A program made the translations under genes and the position numbers. From NCBI RefSeq assembly GCF_003144245.1, contig NW_020289982.1, forward strand, positions 372,001 through 436,000: a stretch of DNA of 64,000 nt, read 5' to 3'. The DNA comes from Jaminaea rosea (taxonomy: Eukaryota; Basidiomycota; Exobasidiomycetes; Microstromatales). This document shows, one piece after another, positions 9,872 to 20,880 of this stretch (position 1 is the first letter of the stretch; each line of letters opens with the position of its first letter). The notes beneath the pieces were generated by a model, which worked only from the letters and a program-made list of their open reading frames with translations, was not told where the DNA came from and did no database searches.

Positions 9872-11824
9872 TTATTTGTATGACCACGTCTCCTCCGCCT
9901 CCTCGACGCTCGCAAACCAACCTCCAACGAAGCGCCAAAACTCGACTTGCTGCCGCGACGCCGTCCACAGAGGGGCCAACGAAGCGTGGGTGGTATTTGG
10001 TATCAAGTGGGTGTGGTAGTGATTGGGCGCGGGCCCCGCAGCAGCGGTACATCCAGGAGAGGCAGACATCGACTGCTCGTGAGGCGCTGGTGTGGACGTC
10101 TTGTCGGCGTCACCGCCAGCACTGAGAATCCACGCCGTCCACGGTGTCACAATGGAGCCAAAGAGGCGATCGACAAGGGCGGGCTGCGCACTTGCCCTTT
10201 GCCCAGCCTCGTCGCCGTCGTCGACACTGTCCTGGTGCCACTCGTGATGAGTGCACAGCCCTTCGACGCATTCCCGTGGGTGGAGCTGCGATGCTAGGGG
10301 CACGATGCCGTCGTTGGCATGCCAGGCCTCGAGCGTGGACATGGAGCTGAGCTTGCCAGCAGACTGCGATGACGAACTTGGAGGTGAACAGTCAGCCAGG
10401 AGTGATGCCAATGAGGGCAAAGTCGTTGGCAAGCTTGACTCCGAGTCGGTTAGGGAGCAGCGTCGTGGCGAGGCTACGCTCGTCATTGCGCCATCGGCGT
10501 CGAGCACGTACGGGCTATTGTAGCCTGAATCAGCGAGCAGTAACTCTGCTGACTCTTTTTTCTCCTCCGTCTGATGCTCCTTGTCGTTGGTGAGGAAGCT
10601 TGGCGGCGGCGTCATTGAGACGAAGGGAAACCTGCCAAGCAGTCGAGCAGATATACCCAACGGCGAGGCAGCGAGTAAGTCGGTGAACCACGAAGAGGAG
10701 CGTGGCGTATGGTGCTCAAGGACATCGGAGGTGCTGGCGCGCTCCGTCATGGCAGCGGCGATGCAGCAGTACCACGTTCTCTCCTTGGCAGCATCGCCTG
10801 TAATGCCCCATGCCTCTTCCTCATCCTCCACGCGCATCCTCTCGTGTATCGTCGAGTCCCAAGGACCGCAGTCAACTCCTTCTGCCCAGTCGCTCTTCAA
10901 GAATTGGCGATACAAAGTCGCAATCCCAAAAGCTTTGCGCCATGACCACTCATCGACGTGTTCCTCGCCCAGCTCTGGTCGCCGCCTCGGCGAGAAATGC
11001 CACGCATCTGCAAATGTATCTGGCAATCTCCTCCTCACCCAGCCGGGCAGCGGCAATCTCTCTCTGTCTAGGAAAGCGGCAACATGCACTGCCTTTGCTA
11101 GCCAGTCGCCCGTGCTCCACCGCCGCACGACTGGGTAAGAGAGGGGCTCGAGGCCCAACAAGTGGACAATGGGAGTGCCCCGCAACGGAGATGAGATGGT
11201 CGTGATCGAGAGGATGAGATCGCTCGCTGTTCCAGCTTGGAACTCGGGATCCAACTCCCGTAGAGCCGAGTCGAAGAAGCCTTGCCTGAGGAGCTGCTGG
11301 AGCTTGTAGATCGTAGGTCCGCCTAGAGAGTGGCCGATGAAGTGGGCGGAGCGACGTCTTCTTTCCTTGGCCCTTCTCGGCTCAAAGAGCTGCGGTAATG
11401 CTGCCTTCTCGAAACGCCTGCCATATCTTCCATGCCCATGACCCCTGGCGTGCTTGGCACCGTAGTCTACTCGACCGCCCCTAAGGCCGTAGAAGAGCTC
11501 ACAGGCTCGGTCGTGCAAAGAGGAGACAGGGCCGATGGGCGCGAAGACTACTTGACGTGGTGGGCGTGAGCGACCCGAGTGAGATTTGGAGGAGGAAGGG
11601 ACCGAGGACCGATGAGCTGCACTGCCCCGCTCCATCTCGTCGGCGAACCCGCCCCATACGGTACTTGAGGTTGCGCAGAGGAAGCCTTCTACGATGACGA
11701 CTGGAATCGACTCGTCCGCGCCAGAGCATGGCGCGTCGGCTGTGGCGTGATCATGAGCTGGTGTGTTGTCCAGGTCGTTATCACTGAGATGACCTTCAAC
11801 AGAGACGGGTTCTGTGCATCCCAT
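9872..11824 (-). CDS. Triacylglycerol lipase-like alpha/beta hydrolase (bacterial family I.5/I.6-like)
   Basis: A 650-residue single-exon protein resembling the Geobacillus L1 and staphylococcal lipases. Visible family segments in order are PVVIVEGFL (oxyanion-side strand), PVSSLHDRACELFYGLRGG, VDYGAKHARGHGHGRYGR (in the bacterial enzymes the Asp and His residues here bind structural zinc), HFIGHSLGG (nucleophile serine), LILSITTISSPLRGTP, HANDGIVPLASQ (acid aspartate) and a HYHTHLIPNTTH region that should supply the catalytic histidine. A polar insertion of over 100 residues, rich in Ser and acidic residues, lies before the aspartate. No signal peptide is evident, so the protein is probably intracellular. 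The substrate is inferred to be long-chain acylglycerols. The start ATG at 11824 is the first in frame. Confidence 0.85.
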   Translation of the reverse strand: MGCTEPVSVEGHLSDNDLDNTPAHDHATADAPCSGADESIPVVIVEGFLCATSSTVWGGFADEMERGSAAHRSSVPSSSKSHSGRSRPPRQVVFAPIGPVSSLHDRACELFYGLRGGRVDYGAKHARGHGHGRYGRRFEKAALPQLFEPRRAKERRRRSAHFIGHSLGGPTIYKLQQLLRQGFFDSALRELDPEFQAGTASDLILSITTISSPLRGTPIVHLLGLEPLSYPVVRRWSTGDWLAKAVHVAAFLDRERLPLPGWVRRRLPDTFADAWHFSPRRRPELGEEHVDEWSWRKAFGIATLYRQFLKSDWAEGVDCGPWDSTIHERMRVEDEEEAWGITGDAAKERTWYCCIAAAMTERASTSDVLEHHTPRSSSWFTDLLAASPLGISARLLGRFPFVSMTPPPSFLTNDKEHQTEEKKESAELLLADSGYNSPYVLDADGAMTSVASPRRCSLTDSESSLPTTLPSLASLLADCSPPSSSSQSAGKLSSMSTLEAWHANDGIVPLASQLHPRECVEGLCTHHEWHQDSVDDGDEAGQRASAQPALVDRLFGSIVTPWTAWILSAGGDADKTSTPAPHEQSMSASPGCTAAAGPAPNHYHTHLIPNTTHASLAPLWTASRQQVEFWRFVGGWFASVEEAEETWSYK

Positions 11825-12518
11825 GGTGCCCTCGTAGAGGATATGTCCAGCGTAGCGGTCGGGCTAGAGTAGACGACGCTGGGGGTACAGGCGCGAGCTC
11901 GCAGGCCCATTAAATGCTGGAAGGACCAGCGCAAGAGATGGCAGCGAGACGTGGAAAGTCAAGCTTTCCGTCCACCATCACCTCACCAAAGGAGGCTAGG
12001 GTGAGAAGCAACCCCTGTTCGAGTAGCGCCTTGAGTTAGTCTTCAATGTACGCCGCCGACGCCGAACCTTCTTTGCCATCCAATCTTTCCTTATCCCCGC
12101 CCGCCGGCGAGCTCAAATCTGTCGACCGACTCAGGCACATCTGGCCGGGAATTCCGCGCAGACCCGAAGACAGATTTTCCGCGGTCCCTTCGTACGGCGA
12201 TGGCCACGAGAATCGAGCAAGGCGATTGCACAAAGAGGGTAACGAGAATGGCTATCATTTTCATACGAGTGACATGCTGGACGAATACGAGGATGGCGAG
12301 GTGGCCACGAAGGATCTACATCAATGATGGACATGGACACCAAAGCGTTAGGGTCGTGCCGTCGAGGTAGGCCAGCTGCGGGGGCAGAGTAAGAGAAGGT
12401 TCGTAGCGTCGAGTCGCTGATGATACAGAGTGTGGAAGAAAAGGTGTGTCTATCATAGAGGGTGAAGGGAAGATTGTGAGAAGTAGCTGGCCGTCCAAGA
12501 AGAAGTGCACGCGTATGC
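11825..12518. other. Intergenic: lipase promoter and RhoGEF 3' region
   Basis: About 690 bp between two minus-strand genes. Only short overlapping frames without domains are present. I see no RNA gene or repeat. Confidence 0.5.
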
Positions 12519-15500
12519 CTAGCTGCCTCTGCGTAAAGCCCCAGAGCCATTCCTTGTCGCAACGTCATTGATGGCCTCGCACCACTCGACGGCCTCAGCG
12601 TGCGTCCTGGTGATAAAGTACAAGATGCGCTGCGCATCCACGAGGCGGAGGTACGTCTGACCCATGACTTGGCAGCAAGGCGATGACGTGGAGCCGTCGC
12701 CGCTACCGGTGTGACGAGGCTTGAGGAGGGCGAAAAGGTCGACGGCTGATGAGGCTGCCGAGTTTGCCCCACCTTCAGCGGTGACTGCAACGCAGACGTC
12801 ATTACAGAGCAGCAGCGTTATAGGCTTACCGACCGTATGCTGCTCCAGACAGTCGACCTGCATCCCGCCCTCGCCATACGCTCCATCGCACGAGGCATCT
12901 GCAGCGTCTCCATCCGCAGCCGCAGCCGCATCGTCATCAAAGGCCTTGACCCTCTGCACAACACGACGAAGTTGGAGGGTCCCGTCACGCAGCAAGCGAC
13001 GATGAGGCTGAACGAGGGGCGTGTGCCAGCCAGTGCGCAGCCTGCTCTGCCAAGCGAGGAGCTTACGATCCTGCTCGGACTGGCGTTTGCTCTCGTTGAC
13101 GCTCGCCGCAATCGAGGACATCTGCGCTAGAGCGGACGTGACTGCCTCGGAGTTGCTGAGTCGCTTCGAGTCGGTGCTGCGTGCCAGGTCCTTGAGGAGG
13201 AGCTCGTATCGCGGGATGCGCTGCACGGGAAGGAGAAGGTAGCTCTCCACACTCAGCTGCGTGTGTCGTGGGTCGAGGCGACATCGCTTCAGGAAGGTCT
13301 TGATGCGCTTGACGCGGAGCAGCTCGCCAGCTGCACCTCCGCCTCCAGTGGCATTGCTAGCCGCCGAACGGAAAGCGGCCGCAGCGCTTGAGGTCTGCGA
13401 TGGGGCAAGCCAGGAGGCCAGCTTAGTCTGCGCCTGGTCACAGCCATTGATGTAGGCGCTGTACATGCGGAACCAGCCGCTGTGTCGGAGGAAGACGTCT
13501 GCGACCGCCTCTGCCGCTCCTGCTGTCAGACATCTGGCCTCTTCGCTCTCGTCGTCGCCACCTTCTTCCTGCTGACGTAGCACGACGTCCGCGGCTGCCA
13601 TCAGCGAAGGAAGGAAAGCGCCCGTATGAAACTGGAGTAGGCCCTCGACGTTGCCAAATACGGCACGATGATCCTGCGGCGTCAGAATGGGCACACCGTT
13701 GCTCTTCTCGTCTGGCAACTTGGCCGGCTTGACGTAAATGTCGCAGAGCTCCTGCAAGCCACGAATGTACGACTCTTCGGAGCTGATGATCTCGGCAATG
13801 ATGCGACGACGACGCCGTGAGTCGTCCTTGATATCACTTGGGGCGGGCGAAGAGGTTGAGGTCATGTTGAGCAGCTGGTTTGAGGGATGTCGAAGACGAA
13901 TGGGAGAGTCAGTACCCCCATTGCCGACATGGTCGGCGCCGTACGAGCTGAGAGAACCATCGCTGTTGCGTGCGCTTGATGCTGCTCGACGACGGCGCGC
14001 CTGCGAGGCTGGAGCTAGGTCGTCGAGGTCGCGCAGGTAGCACATGAGAGCGTGCATCCTGCCTTTGAGCTCGAGTGGGTCCTCGCGTGGCGCTTCGACA
14101 CGATTGAAATCGAGAAAGCTACGACGCTTCGATTGGCTTTGAGGGGGAGCGAGGCCGCGACGCTCTTCTGGCGTCGAAACGGAGCGAGGCGTTGGCTCAA
14201 AGGCAGCGAGAAGGCCTGCAGGCGCGGTCGCTGGTGGAGCGTCATGGTCCATTGGACGAGACAACGAAGCATTTGAGGTGTGCAGCCGTGGCAAAGTCTT
14301 CGGACTGCGGTGTTGGGTGACGTCGATCGATGGCCTGCGTGACCGCGCCGGCGAGGCGATGCCGCTGTTTTCTGCTCCGGCGCCTCGACCACTCTCGGAC
14401 GCCGCTGCCGAGGCCGACGCGCTGTTACTGAGAAAGTTGCTGGACGTCTTGCGCGTCACCTTGCGCAGGAAGGCCCACTTGCTCTCACCACCTTCTGACC
14501 CCTTCGACGCCTTGACGGTCGCGTCTCGGTCGAGCAGACCGCGACGCTGCATCTGCTCTTCGATGGCCGTCAGCTTAACGGGCTGGTCTTGCTCCTGCTG
14601 AGGCGTCGTCACCTGGGAGGACTGCTGAGAGACCCTCGGGTTGAAGAACTTGGCCAGCTCGTTGTCGCTCTTCTTGCGTGAGAAGCCTGGGCGACGCTCG
14701 CTCGCCGGACTAGATGGCGAGGACGAGCCGCTCTCCTTGCGGAAGGGTCCAGCCGGTGCGGAGATGGGAACAGCGGGTGCAGGGACCTGCGAAGGGAAAA
14801 TGGAGGCGAGAAGCTTCTGCCACGCTCCCTTGAAGGGGTTGCCCTCGAGATAGAGGCGCTCCAGCTTGCCACTCAGGAGGCAGAGCCAGCTTGGGAGGTG
14901 CGCCAGGTGATTATGTCCAAGACTGAGCGTCGTCAGCTCTGAGAGCTTGCTCATGGCGTGAGGAAGCGACACCAAGCCAGTGTCGTCGGCGATGAGGACG
15001 CGCAGGGTGGAGAGAGAGCCAATCCAAGAGGGTAGCTTGCCTGATGCCAAGGCGTTGCCCGAGACATTGAGTTCTTCAAGGCGATTGCACTGCTCGATGC
15101 AAGGCGGCAAATCCACGATGCCAGTGTGCGAGATGTCAAGCACCAGCAGGCTATGGGCAGCTGAGGGAAGTGTCCTCTCGAGGAAGGCCGTCATCTCTTC
15201 TCCACCTTCGCAGCCAGAAAGCAGCAGGTGGCTTGTCTCGCTGCCGATCTCGTACTCAATGTCAGCGAGGCTTCGACCATTGGCCTCGATAACCACGCCT
15301 CTGCCCTCTTCTACCACCTTGACTGCATCGCCCACACTCTCCTCGATGCCATTCACCGCTGTGAGGTGCGGGAACTCCATCCCAAGCGCCTTGACGTCAA
15401 TGCTCAGCCGGCTGGACGAAGCGATCGAAGACGCCGCTGACATGGCTCGTTTGCGGTTGTTGTATGCGCGCGACTCTGAGCTGGTCGACATCATCGACGT

Positions 15501-16997
15501 CGAGGACGAGGACGAGGTGAGAGAGGTCGGCATCCCCTCATCCAGTTCCCTCAGCGAGGAGCGACTGTCCAGCCTGCGGTGAAGGGTGGCCGACGAGGCG
15601 AGCTTGCTGAGGCTTGTAGACGTTTTCATGCCTGCACTGCCTGCCTTGGAGGAGGGGGGCTTGTGCGAACGAGTCGTCGTACGAAGGGAGCTTCCTCTTG
15701 GACTGACGGTACGAGCGAGCACAGCGAAGGAGCCGTCCTCTGAAGACATTGGCATCGACGAGGACGATGACGAAGATGTGGTAGTCGACGCCTTCGATGG
15801 TCGACGCCGGACGCTTATCGCAGCCCCGCTGGGAGAAGCGTCAGAGCGAGTGCGGTTGCGAGATGCTCCTCTGGAAGGGATCGCGCAAGGAGGAAGAAGA
15901 GGGCCAGCGACGGATGCAGTGGACGTTGTCGATATGAGGCTGTCCGTGAGGTTGGGCTCGCTGACCATGCGACCAAGCGTAGGCCTTGGCGCGATGATGG
16001 GTGTCGTCCCTTCGCGTACTTGCTCAACCTCGTCGGCAGGCGGCTTCGTACTGGAATGCTCTGATGGAGTCGAGGAGACGATGTGCTGAGTGAGGGGCGC
16101 AGGCTTGCGTGTCCAGACTGGGTTGCGATGGTGCGCCCATCTATCCGCGGTCTCAGCGCCACCACCGCCCGCTGCTGTCTCAGACGGCTGAGAGTAGATT
16201 CCCAACCCAACGTCATCTTCGTCGTCTTCGCGGTCGCCGGCTTTATTTCCTTCACCCTTCCCAAACATGTTGCAATCTCTCGAACTCGATGGCGTTGTCA
16301 TCGGACTACTGTGATGCGTATCCCAGCTGCCATTACGACTGAACCTGTTGCTCATGCTCCAGAGGGAGGAGGCACGCGCCGAGCTGTTGTGGCCGCTCGT
16401 CGTCGATGCTACGTCCGACGTGGCCGTCGCTTCCTGATGACGCAAGCTTGTCGCCGGTGAAGGTGGGATGGGAAAGGTCGCAGGGTCTGGCAGAGTGGGG
16501 CTAGACAGGGATGCGGCACCGCTGCTGCCATTGCGCCTTCTACGAGCAAGTGTCATGCTGCCCGTCGCCTCGGTCATGCGCATGACGGAAGGATCGAAAG
16601 CGGGAGCGAGGGTACCTTGATCGGGGAGAGTGGGTGAGGAGCTGGATGCTGCAGGCCATAGCTGAGGAGTCTGGAAGCTCTGGACTGGAGAGCCAGTGCC
16701 AGAGTGGGAGGAGACGCTCGTGGAGCCGGCGCTAGACGGCTCTGAGGCTGCAGGCAGGACAATCAGGGTCAGCTCGGTAGCTCTGGTGCTTTGATCCTCG
16801 CTCGCCTGCTCACTCATGGCGCCGCCATCGAGGTCATTCCTGCTACATCGCTGCATTCTCATCTGCTCCTGCCGCTCCATGAGGATCTCCTCGAGCGGTG
16901 GTGGAGGGAGAGACTTGTCCTCCTTGAGCGCAGTCGTGTTTGGACGAGGCGTCGCCGTTAGGTCCATTGCGCCGAATAGGCTGGGAGTAGGCGCCAT
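12519..16997 (-). CDS. Leucine-rich-repeat Rho guanine nucleotide exchange factor (LRR-DH-PH)
   Basis: A 1492-residue single-exon protein. The first 600 residues are Ser/Thr-rich and disordered. A leucine-rich-repeat block follows at roughly 610-735 (LEELNVSGNALASGKLP, LTTLSLGHNHLAHLPSW, LERLYLEGNPF). Another disordered linker leads to a DH domain at about 1060-1300, starting IIAEIISSEESYIRGLQELC and containing the signature LLLPVQRIPRYELLLKDL. A PH domain follows at about 1320-1485, with inserts. DH-PH proteins load GTP onto Rho-type GTPases (Rho1, Cdc42 or Rac) at the membrane, driving cell-wall synthesis and polarity. The LRR block probably recruits partners or regulators. Which GTPase is used cannot be told from sequence. 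ATG at 16997 is the first in frame. Confidence 0.9.
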   Translation of the reverse strand: MAPTPSLFGAMDLTATPRPNTTALKEDKSLPPPPLEEILMERQEQMRMQRCSRNDLDGGAMSEQASEDQSTRATELTLIVLPAASEPSSAGSTSVSSHSGTGSPVQSFQTPQLWPAASSSSPTLPDQGTLAPAFDPSVMRMTEATGSMTLARRRRNGSSGAASLSSPTLPDPATFPIPPSPATSLRHQEATATSDVASTTSGHNSSARASSLWSMSNRFSRNGSWDTHHSSPMTTPSSSRDCNMFGKGEGNKAGDREDDEDDVGLGIYSQPSETAAGGGGAETADRWAHHRNPVWTRKPAPLTQHIVSSTPSEHSSTKPPADEVEQVREGTTPIIAPRPTLGRMVSEPNLTDSLISTTSTASVAGPLLPPCAIPSRGASRNRTRSDASPSGAAISVRRRPSKASTTTSSSSSSSMPMSSEDGSFAVLARTVSPRGSSLRTTTRSHKPPSSKAGSAGMKTSTSLSKLASSATLHRRLDSRSSLRELDEGMPTSLTSSSSSTSMMSTSSESRAYNNRKRAMSAASSIASSSRLSIDVKALGMEFPHLTAVNGIEESVGDAVKVVEEGRGVVIEANGRSLADIEYEIGSETSHLLLSGCEGGEEMTAFLERTLPSAAHSLLVLDISHTGIVDLPPCIEQCNRLEELNVSGNALASGKLPSWIGSLSTLRVLIADDTGLVSLPHAMSKLSELTTLSLGHNHLAHLPSWLCLLSGKLERLYLEGNPFKGAWQKLLASIFPSQVPAPAVPISAPAGPFRKESGSSSPSSPASERRPGFSRKKSDNELAKFFNPRVSQQSSQVTTPQQEQDQPVKLTAIEEQMQRRGLLDRDATVKASKGSEGGESKWAFLRKVTRKTSSNFLSNSASASAAASESGRGAGAENSGIASPARSRRPSIDVTQHRSPKTLPRLHTSNASLSRPMDHDAPPATAPAGLLAAFEPTPRSVSTPEERRGLAPPQSQSKRRSFLDFNRVEAPREDPLELKGRMHALMCYLRDLDDLAPASQARRRRAASSARNSDGSLSSYGADHVGNGGTDSPIRLRHPSNQLLNMTSTSSPAPSDIKDDSRRRRRIIAEIISSEESYIRGLQELCDIYVKPAKLPDEKSNGVPILTPQDHRAVFGNVEGLLQFHTGAFLPSLMAAADVVLRQQEEGGDDESEEARCLTAGAAEAVADVFLRHSGWFRMYSAYINGCDQAQTKLASWLAPSQTSSAAAAFRSAASNATGGGGAAGELLRVKRIKTFLKRCRLDPRHTQLSVESYLLLPVQRIPRYELLLKDLARSTDSKRLSNSEAVTSALAQMSSIAASVNESKRQSEQDRKLLAWQSRLRTGWHTPLVQPHRRLLRDGTLQLRRVVQRVKAFDDDAAAAADGDAADASCDGAYGEGGMQVDCLEQHTVGKPITLLLCNDVCVAVTAEGGANSAASSAVDLFALLKPRHTGSGDGSTSSPCCQVMGQTYLRLVDAQRILYFITRTHAEAVEWCEAINDVATRNGSGALRRGS

Positions 16998-18996
16998 TGC
17001 CTGCGGCGAATGAGGGAATTGAAGTCGCGTCTAAAGGGGTGGGGAAGGGGTTGCTTGCCTGGGAACGAGGAGGGAGTCTACGCCGTCTAACAGAGCATGT
17101 AGGATTGGCGGAGACGTAGTCTTTGGCTGCAAACAGATAGAATGGGGCGAAGATGAAGGAAGTAGAAGGGAAGAGAGCGAGGAGAGCGAAGGAGACACGC
17201 TCGTAGACCACGCCAGCGATCGCGTGAGGGCGCAGCAGCTAGGGAGCTTCCTATTCTTCGTGTGGGGCGAGGAGCGGCTCGATATGAGCAGATTGCCGGC
17301 CAGTAAAAGAGGAAGATGACGAGGCTGACGAGCTCGTTTTTTGGGTTCCTGGCGGCCTGTAATTGAATGAAGAGGGAGGAGGTGCTGATAGATGGGACGA
17401 ATGTGCTTCGAGGCGAGTATGCCGGTGAAGGGGGACACGAGGAGGCGAGATGGGGGAAGGGTGCGGGGAGCGACTGTGTTACAGCGACAGCGACGTTGAT
17501 GACAACGTATTGTCGCTCGCTCTCTCGCTCGCTGGTAACCGACAAGGATAGTGTTGGGCAAGAAGGAGGCAAGCTAGCCAATTGGATCGCAGAGCCACTC
17601 GTTGTTGCTGCTATTCACCAACCTTTGCTAGCCGCCCGCACCCTCTGCCTGCCAATCGGCGTCCACCCTCTTTTGACGCCCCGCATGATCGAGGACCTCT
17701 CTCCTGCCTGCCTGCCCCCCTCGCCTCCCTTGCCGCACGCCCACCCACATTGCCGTCGCTGTCGCCGTCGCCGTCGCCGTCGCGCTCGCCCTCTCGCGCC
17801 TCACGCAGCCCATCCACGCGCACGCACGCACGCATACGCAAGCTCTGAGAGCTAGAGCGGGTCAACTTTGGCCACACGTCGCGAGCGTGAAGGAGGGACC
17901 CTGGTCTGCCAAAATGGGGAGGCGCTGCTGTGATAGCTCGCAGAGCTCGTCGATCGCCTTGGATCCAGCGAGATGGACGACGGCGACGACGACACGGCTT
18001 CCTCGGCAGGGGAGAAAGATTCCCATGTCTCGTATCAAATGTGCTAAGCTGGAGTCGCCACGACGTGCTCGTCAAGGGGAAGCCTGACCGTCTCACCTGC
18101 AACGGCATTCGGTGTCATGGTTCGCCCTTGTCATCTCGTACGTTTGTCGACCTCTTTCGCCCAAGTCTCGCCGTGATTGGAATTTCTCTGTCTCACATCG
18201 TATTGAATCGCTCCATTCTGGCGTGGATTGGAGGCTTAAAGATGATGCCAGGGCACGCCCAGCGATCTGGTCTAGCCCCTTGCTTGCTTGTCACTTTAGC
18301 ATGTCTCGCGCTTTTAGTCGAGGAGAGGTCGCAAACAAAGGGCGGAGCCCGAATATGTGGCCGCGGCGGCGGAGGCCGAAGGGAAATCGAGTCGATTTGG
18401 TAGCGGACCTGGAAGGAAGAAGGGGGAGCCCCACGCTCTCTCGCTGTTGTCGAGGTGGCTTGATCAGATTGAGCAACGTGTGTGGGTCAGCAGCGCCATG
18501 ACAGGCTTGGAGAAGATCTGGGTTGAGCCCACGTTCAACGAGAGGTTCGAGGCTGATGGACGAGGGCAGACGGAGAAAATGAGCTGGATACGACTTTTCC
18601 TAGAATTGAGCCATGAAGAGAAAGGAGGACCAATCGAGCCTAGCTGAGTATGGTTACATGAGATCGAACAAAAAAAAGAGGAGCAAAGGCAGGTAACGCG
18701 TGAAGTGGGTAAGAGAGAGAGATGGTGAGAGGTAACGCGTGAAGTGGGTAGGTGGGGATGGTGAGAGTGAAGGAAAAGAGAGAGCGAGGGACGAAGAAAG
18801 AGGAAAGGGCAAGAGAGGCTCTGGACTGCGTCGGGCTGGGCTAGAGTGCAAAGAGTACAAGCTGAGAAGTGAGGGAACAGAAAGGACGTTGCGTTGTGTT
18901 GCGTTTGGTGCTCGACGTCGTAACGCGAAGGTGACTGCCCTGGCTTTGGATTTGGGATGCGTGACAGTGGAGAAGCAGAGCAAAGGTCGACGTTGC
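16998..18996. other. Intergenic: RhoGEF upstream region and zinc-cluster gene 3' region
   Basis: About 2 kb without a recognisable gene. Several frames of 130-180 codons occur on both strands, but they are Pro/Ser/Arg-rich shadows with no domain. GTCGCC-type simple sequence lies at about 17750-17800, and an imperfect 39-bp tandem duplication at 18691-18765 is listed separately. Confidence 0.5.
18691..18765. repeat. Imperfect 39-bp tandem duplication with two ACGCGT motifs
   Basis: The 20-mer AGGTAACGCGTGAAGTGGGT (plus one further shared A) begins at 18691 and again at 18730. Both copies also end in GATGGTGAG. Each contains ACGCGT, which is the core of the MluI cell-cycle box in other fungi. 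It lies about 230-300 bp beyond the stop codon of the zinc-cluster gene. Confidence 0.8.
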
Positions 18997-19722
18997 TTAA
19001 GCCTCGACGGCGGATGAAGGAACGCCTGCGCTGGTGGTCCTGACATGATGGTTCTGGTGCTGACCCTGTCCCTTCATGGCGCCCATGCCCATGCCCATGC
19101 CAAGGCCATTGATAGCCGACCCGCCACTGGTGTCGCGCCCCCGAGGGAACTGCGGCATTTGAAGCGGGAAGGGACGAGCAGGCTGGGCTGTGACGTTACC
19201 ACCGAGGCCAGCCATGGAAGTGGTCGCAGACGGATGGTGGACGTAGGCTGTGGGTGACTTAATGTAGGGGCCTGCTGAGATGTTGTTGCTCACGTCGTGC
19301 AGCTGGTGAGGCATGTTGGTCGCGTCTACACCGCCGTTGCCGTTGCCATTGCCTCCCGCAGACAGCGGAGTGCGAGGCGAGGAGAAATTGGCAGTAGACC
19401 CGCTGGACGAGGAGCCGTAGGACATGCCATCCATCGAGGGAAGACCTGGACGAGCAGATGCGGTAGCACTGAGGTAATTGGAGCTCCCCGTCGTAGGCAG
19501 AGCAGGAGGCGAGAAGAGGACACCGCCTCGTCCTCCACCGGACGCGAGCATGCTGCCGATCCCGCCCGAGGGAGAGGGAAGCGGGTGCTGAGCGCCACCG
19601 TTGGTGTAGAAGGAGGAGGAGGAGGATGCCGTCATCCCTGCAGGCCTTGCGGACAACGGGAAGGTAGCATTGACGGGACTACCTTGAGCTCCAAGGGGTG
19701 CCGAAGACGATCGGGCCTCCAT

Positions 19723-19755
<33 letters not shown>

Positions 19756-20880
19756 CAGGGCGCCATGGCTGTTGCTGCCAGTGTAAAAGGCCGTCTGGGG
19801 CAAACGCGTATGAGCGTCAATCGGCGAGCTAGCTGTGCCCCAGACGTTGTTCCTCAGCTGCTCGCGCGGAAAAAGCGACGGCGACGATGTGAAGCCGCCT
19901 CCATATCCCGCTGCTCCGCCATTGTTGTTCTGCGCACCGGTCGTGGAGGGGAGAGCGCGGTACGAAGTAGGAGCCGACATCGGGTAGGCGGAGGAGTCGT
20001 AGCTATTGCCGTTGCTCGCTCCGCCATGGCTGTGCCCGTTGCTGCCATCGTAGCTGTGGGAGCTGACTGCCGCGTTAGTGTCGTACGAAGCCGCCTTGTT
20101 ATTCCCTACTGACGTCGAGCCGTTCTGGGCGGTATTGTTCGAGCCAGTGGTTGCTCGCCTCTTGTACGGTCCACGCTTGATGCCTCGCTTTCGCTCCTTT
20201 CGCATGCTGTCGATGCACGTCTCTGTCAGGCCGTACTTGATACAGCGAGTGCAGGGTCGTCCCTCGTCGCACTTCTTGCAGGCCTTTTGACAATTGATGC
20301 AGGCATTCTTGACCTGACGACGCTTAGGGCGGATGCTGTTGCCGGACTGGTCCTGCGGCGAGTTGGGAGCCTGCTGCTGATGGACGGCGCTGGACGAGGA
20401 GCCAGCCATGGACTGATGATGCTGATGCTGATGGTGATGCGAGTCCATTGAGTGGTGCATGCCGGCGTGCGAAGGGTGACTGCCGTACACGTCCTCGTTT
20501 GCCCCGCCATGATGGTATCCGGCAGCACTATGAGGGTGGCCGTGATGCTGGGGCAGCATGTGAGGCTCGGACGTCATGCCGCCAAACGAAGACGAGCCGC
20601 TGGTCTGAGGAGCGCCCATGTGCTGGTACATGCCCATGCCGTAGGAAGAGGTTGCACCACCTTGTCCCTGATGATAGTCGAGAGGAGCCTGATGGTGCGA
20701 ATAGTGCTGCTGCTGAGCATCGTAGACGCCGCCGCCGTAGTGCTGCTGCTGCTGTTGCTGGTGGTGGTGCTGAGGCTGGTGGTACGACTGCTGTTGCTGC
20801 TGCTGCCTCTGTTGGAAGCTACCAGCAGACGTGTTCGAAGGGTTGAAGTAGGTGTTGCTGTTGTGGTGAGGTCCTGACAT
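18997..20880 (-). CDS. Zn2Cys6 (GAL4-type) transcription factor
   Basis: A DNA-binding regulator with 627 residues from the ATG at 20880. The zinc cluster at about 193-221 has the pattern C-x2-C-x6-C-x5-C-x2-C-x8-C (ACINCQKACKKCDEGRPC, then TRC and TETC). It is followed by the basic stretch RKERKRGIKRGPYKRR seen in a conserved group of fungal zinc-cluster proteins. The rest is low complexity: Gln/His-rich tracts before the cluster, Asn/Gly/Ser-rich sequence after it, and a polyglutamine run encoded at about 19720-19756. No fungal-specific middle homology region is visible. The frame stays open upstream to ATGs at 21049 and 21303, adding a polyproline N terminus of up to 141 residues, so the start is uncertain. 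Target genes are unknown. Confidence 0.88.

Noticed and set aside
19297-20112. 271-codon open frame on the plus strand
   Set aside because: Antisense shadow of the zinc-cluster gene's low-complexity region.
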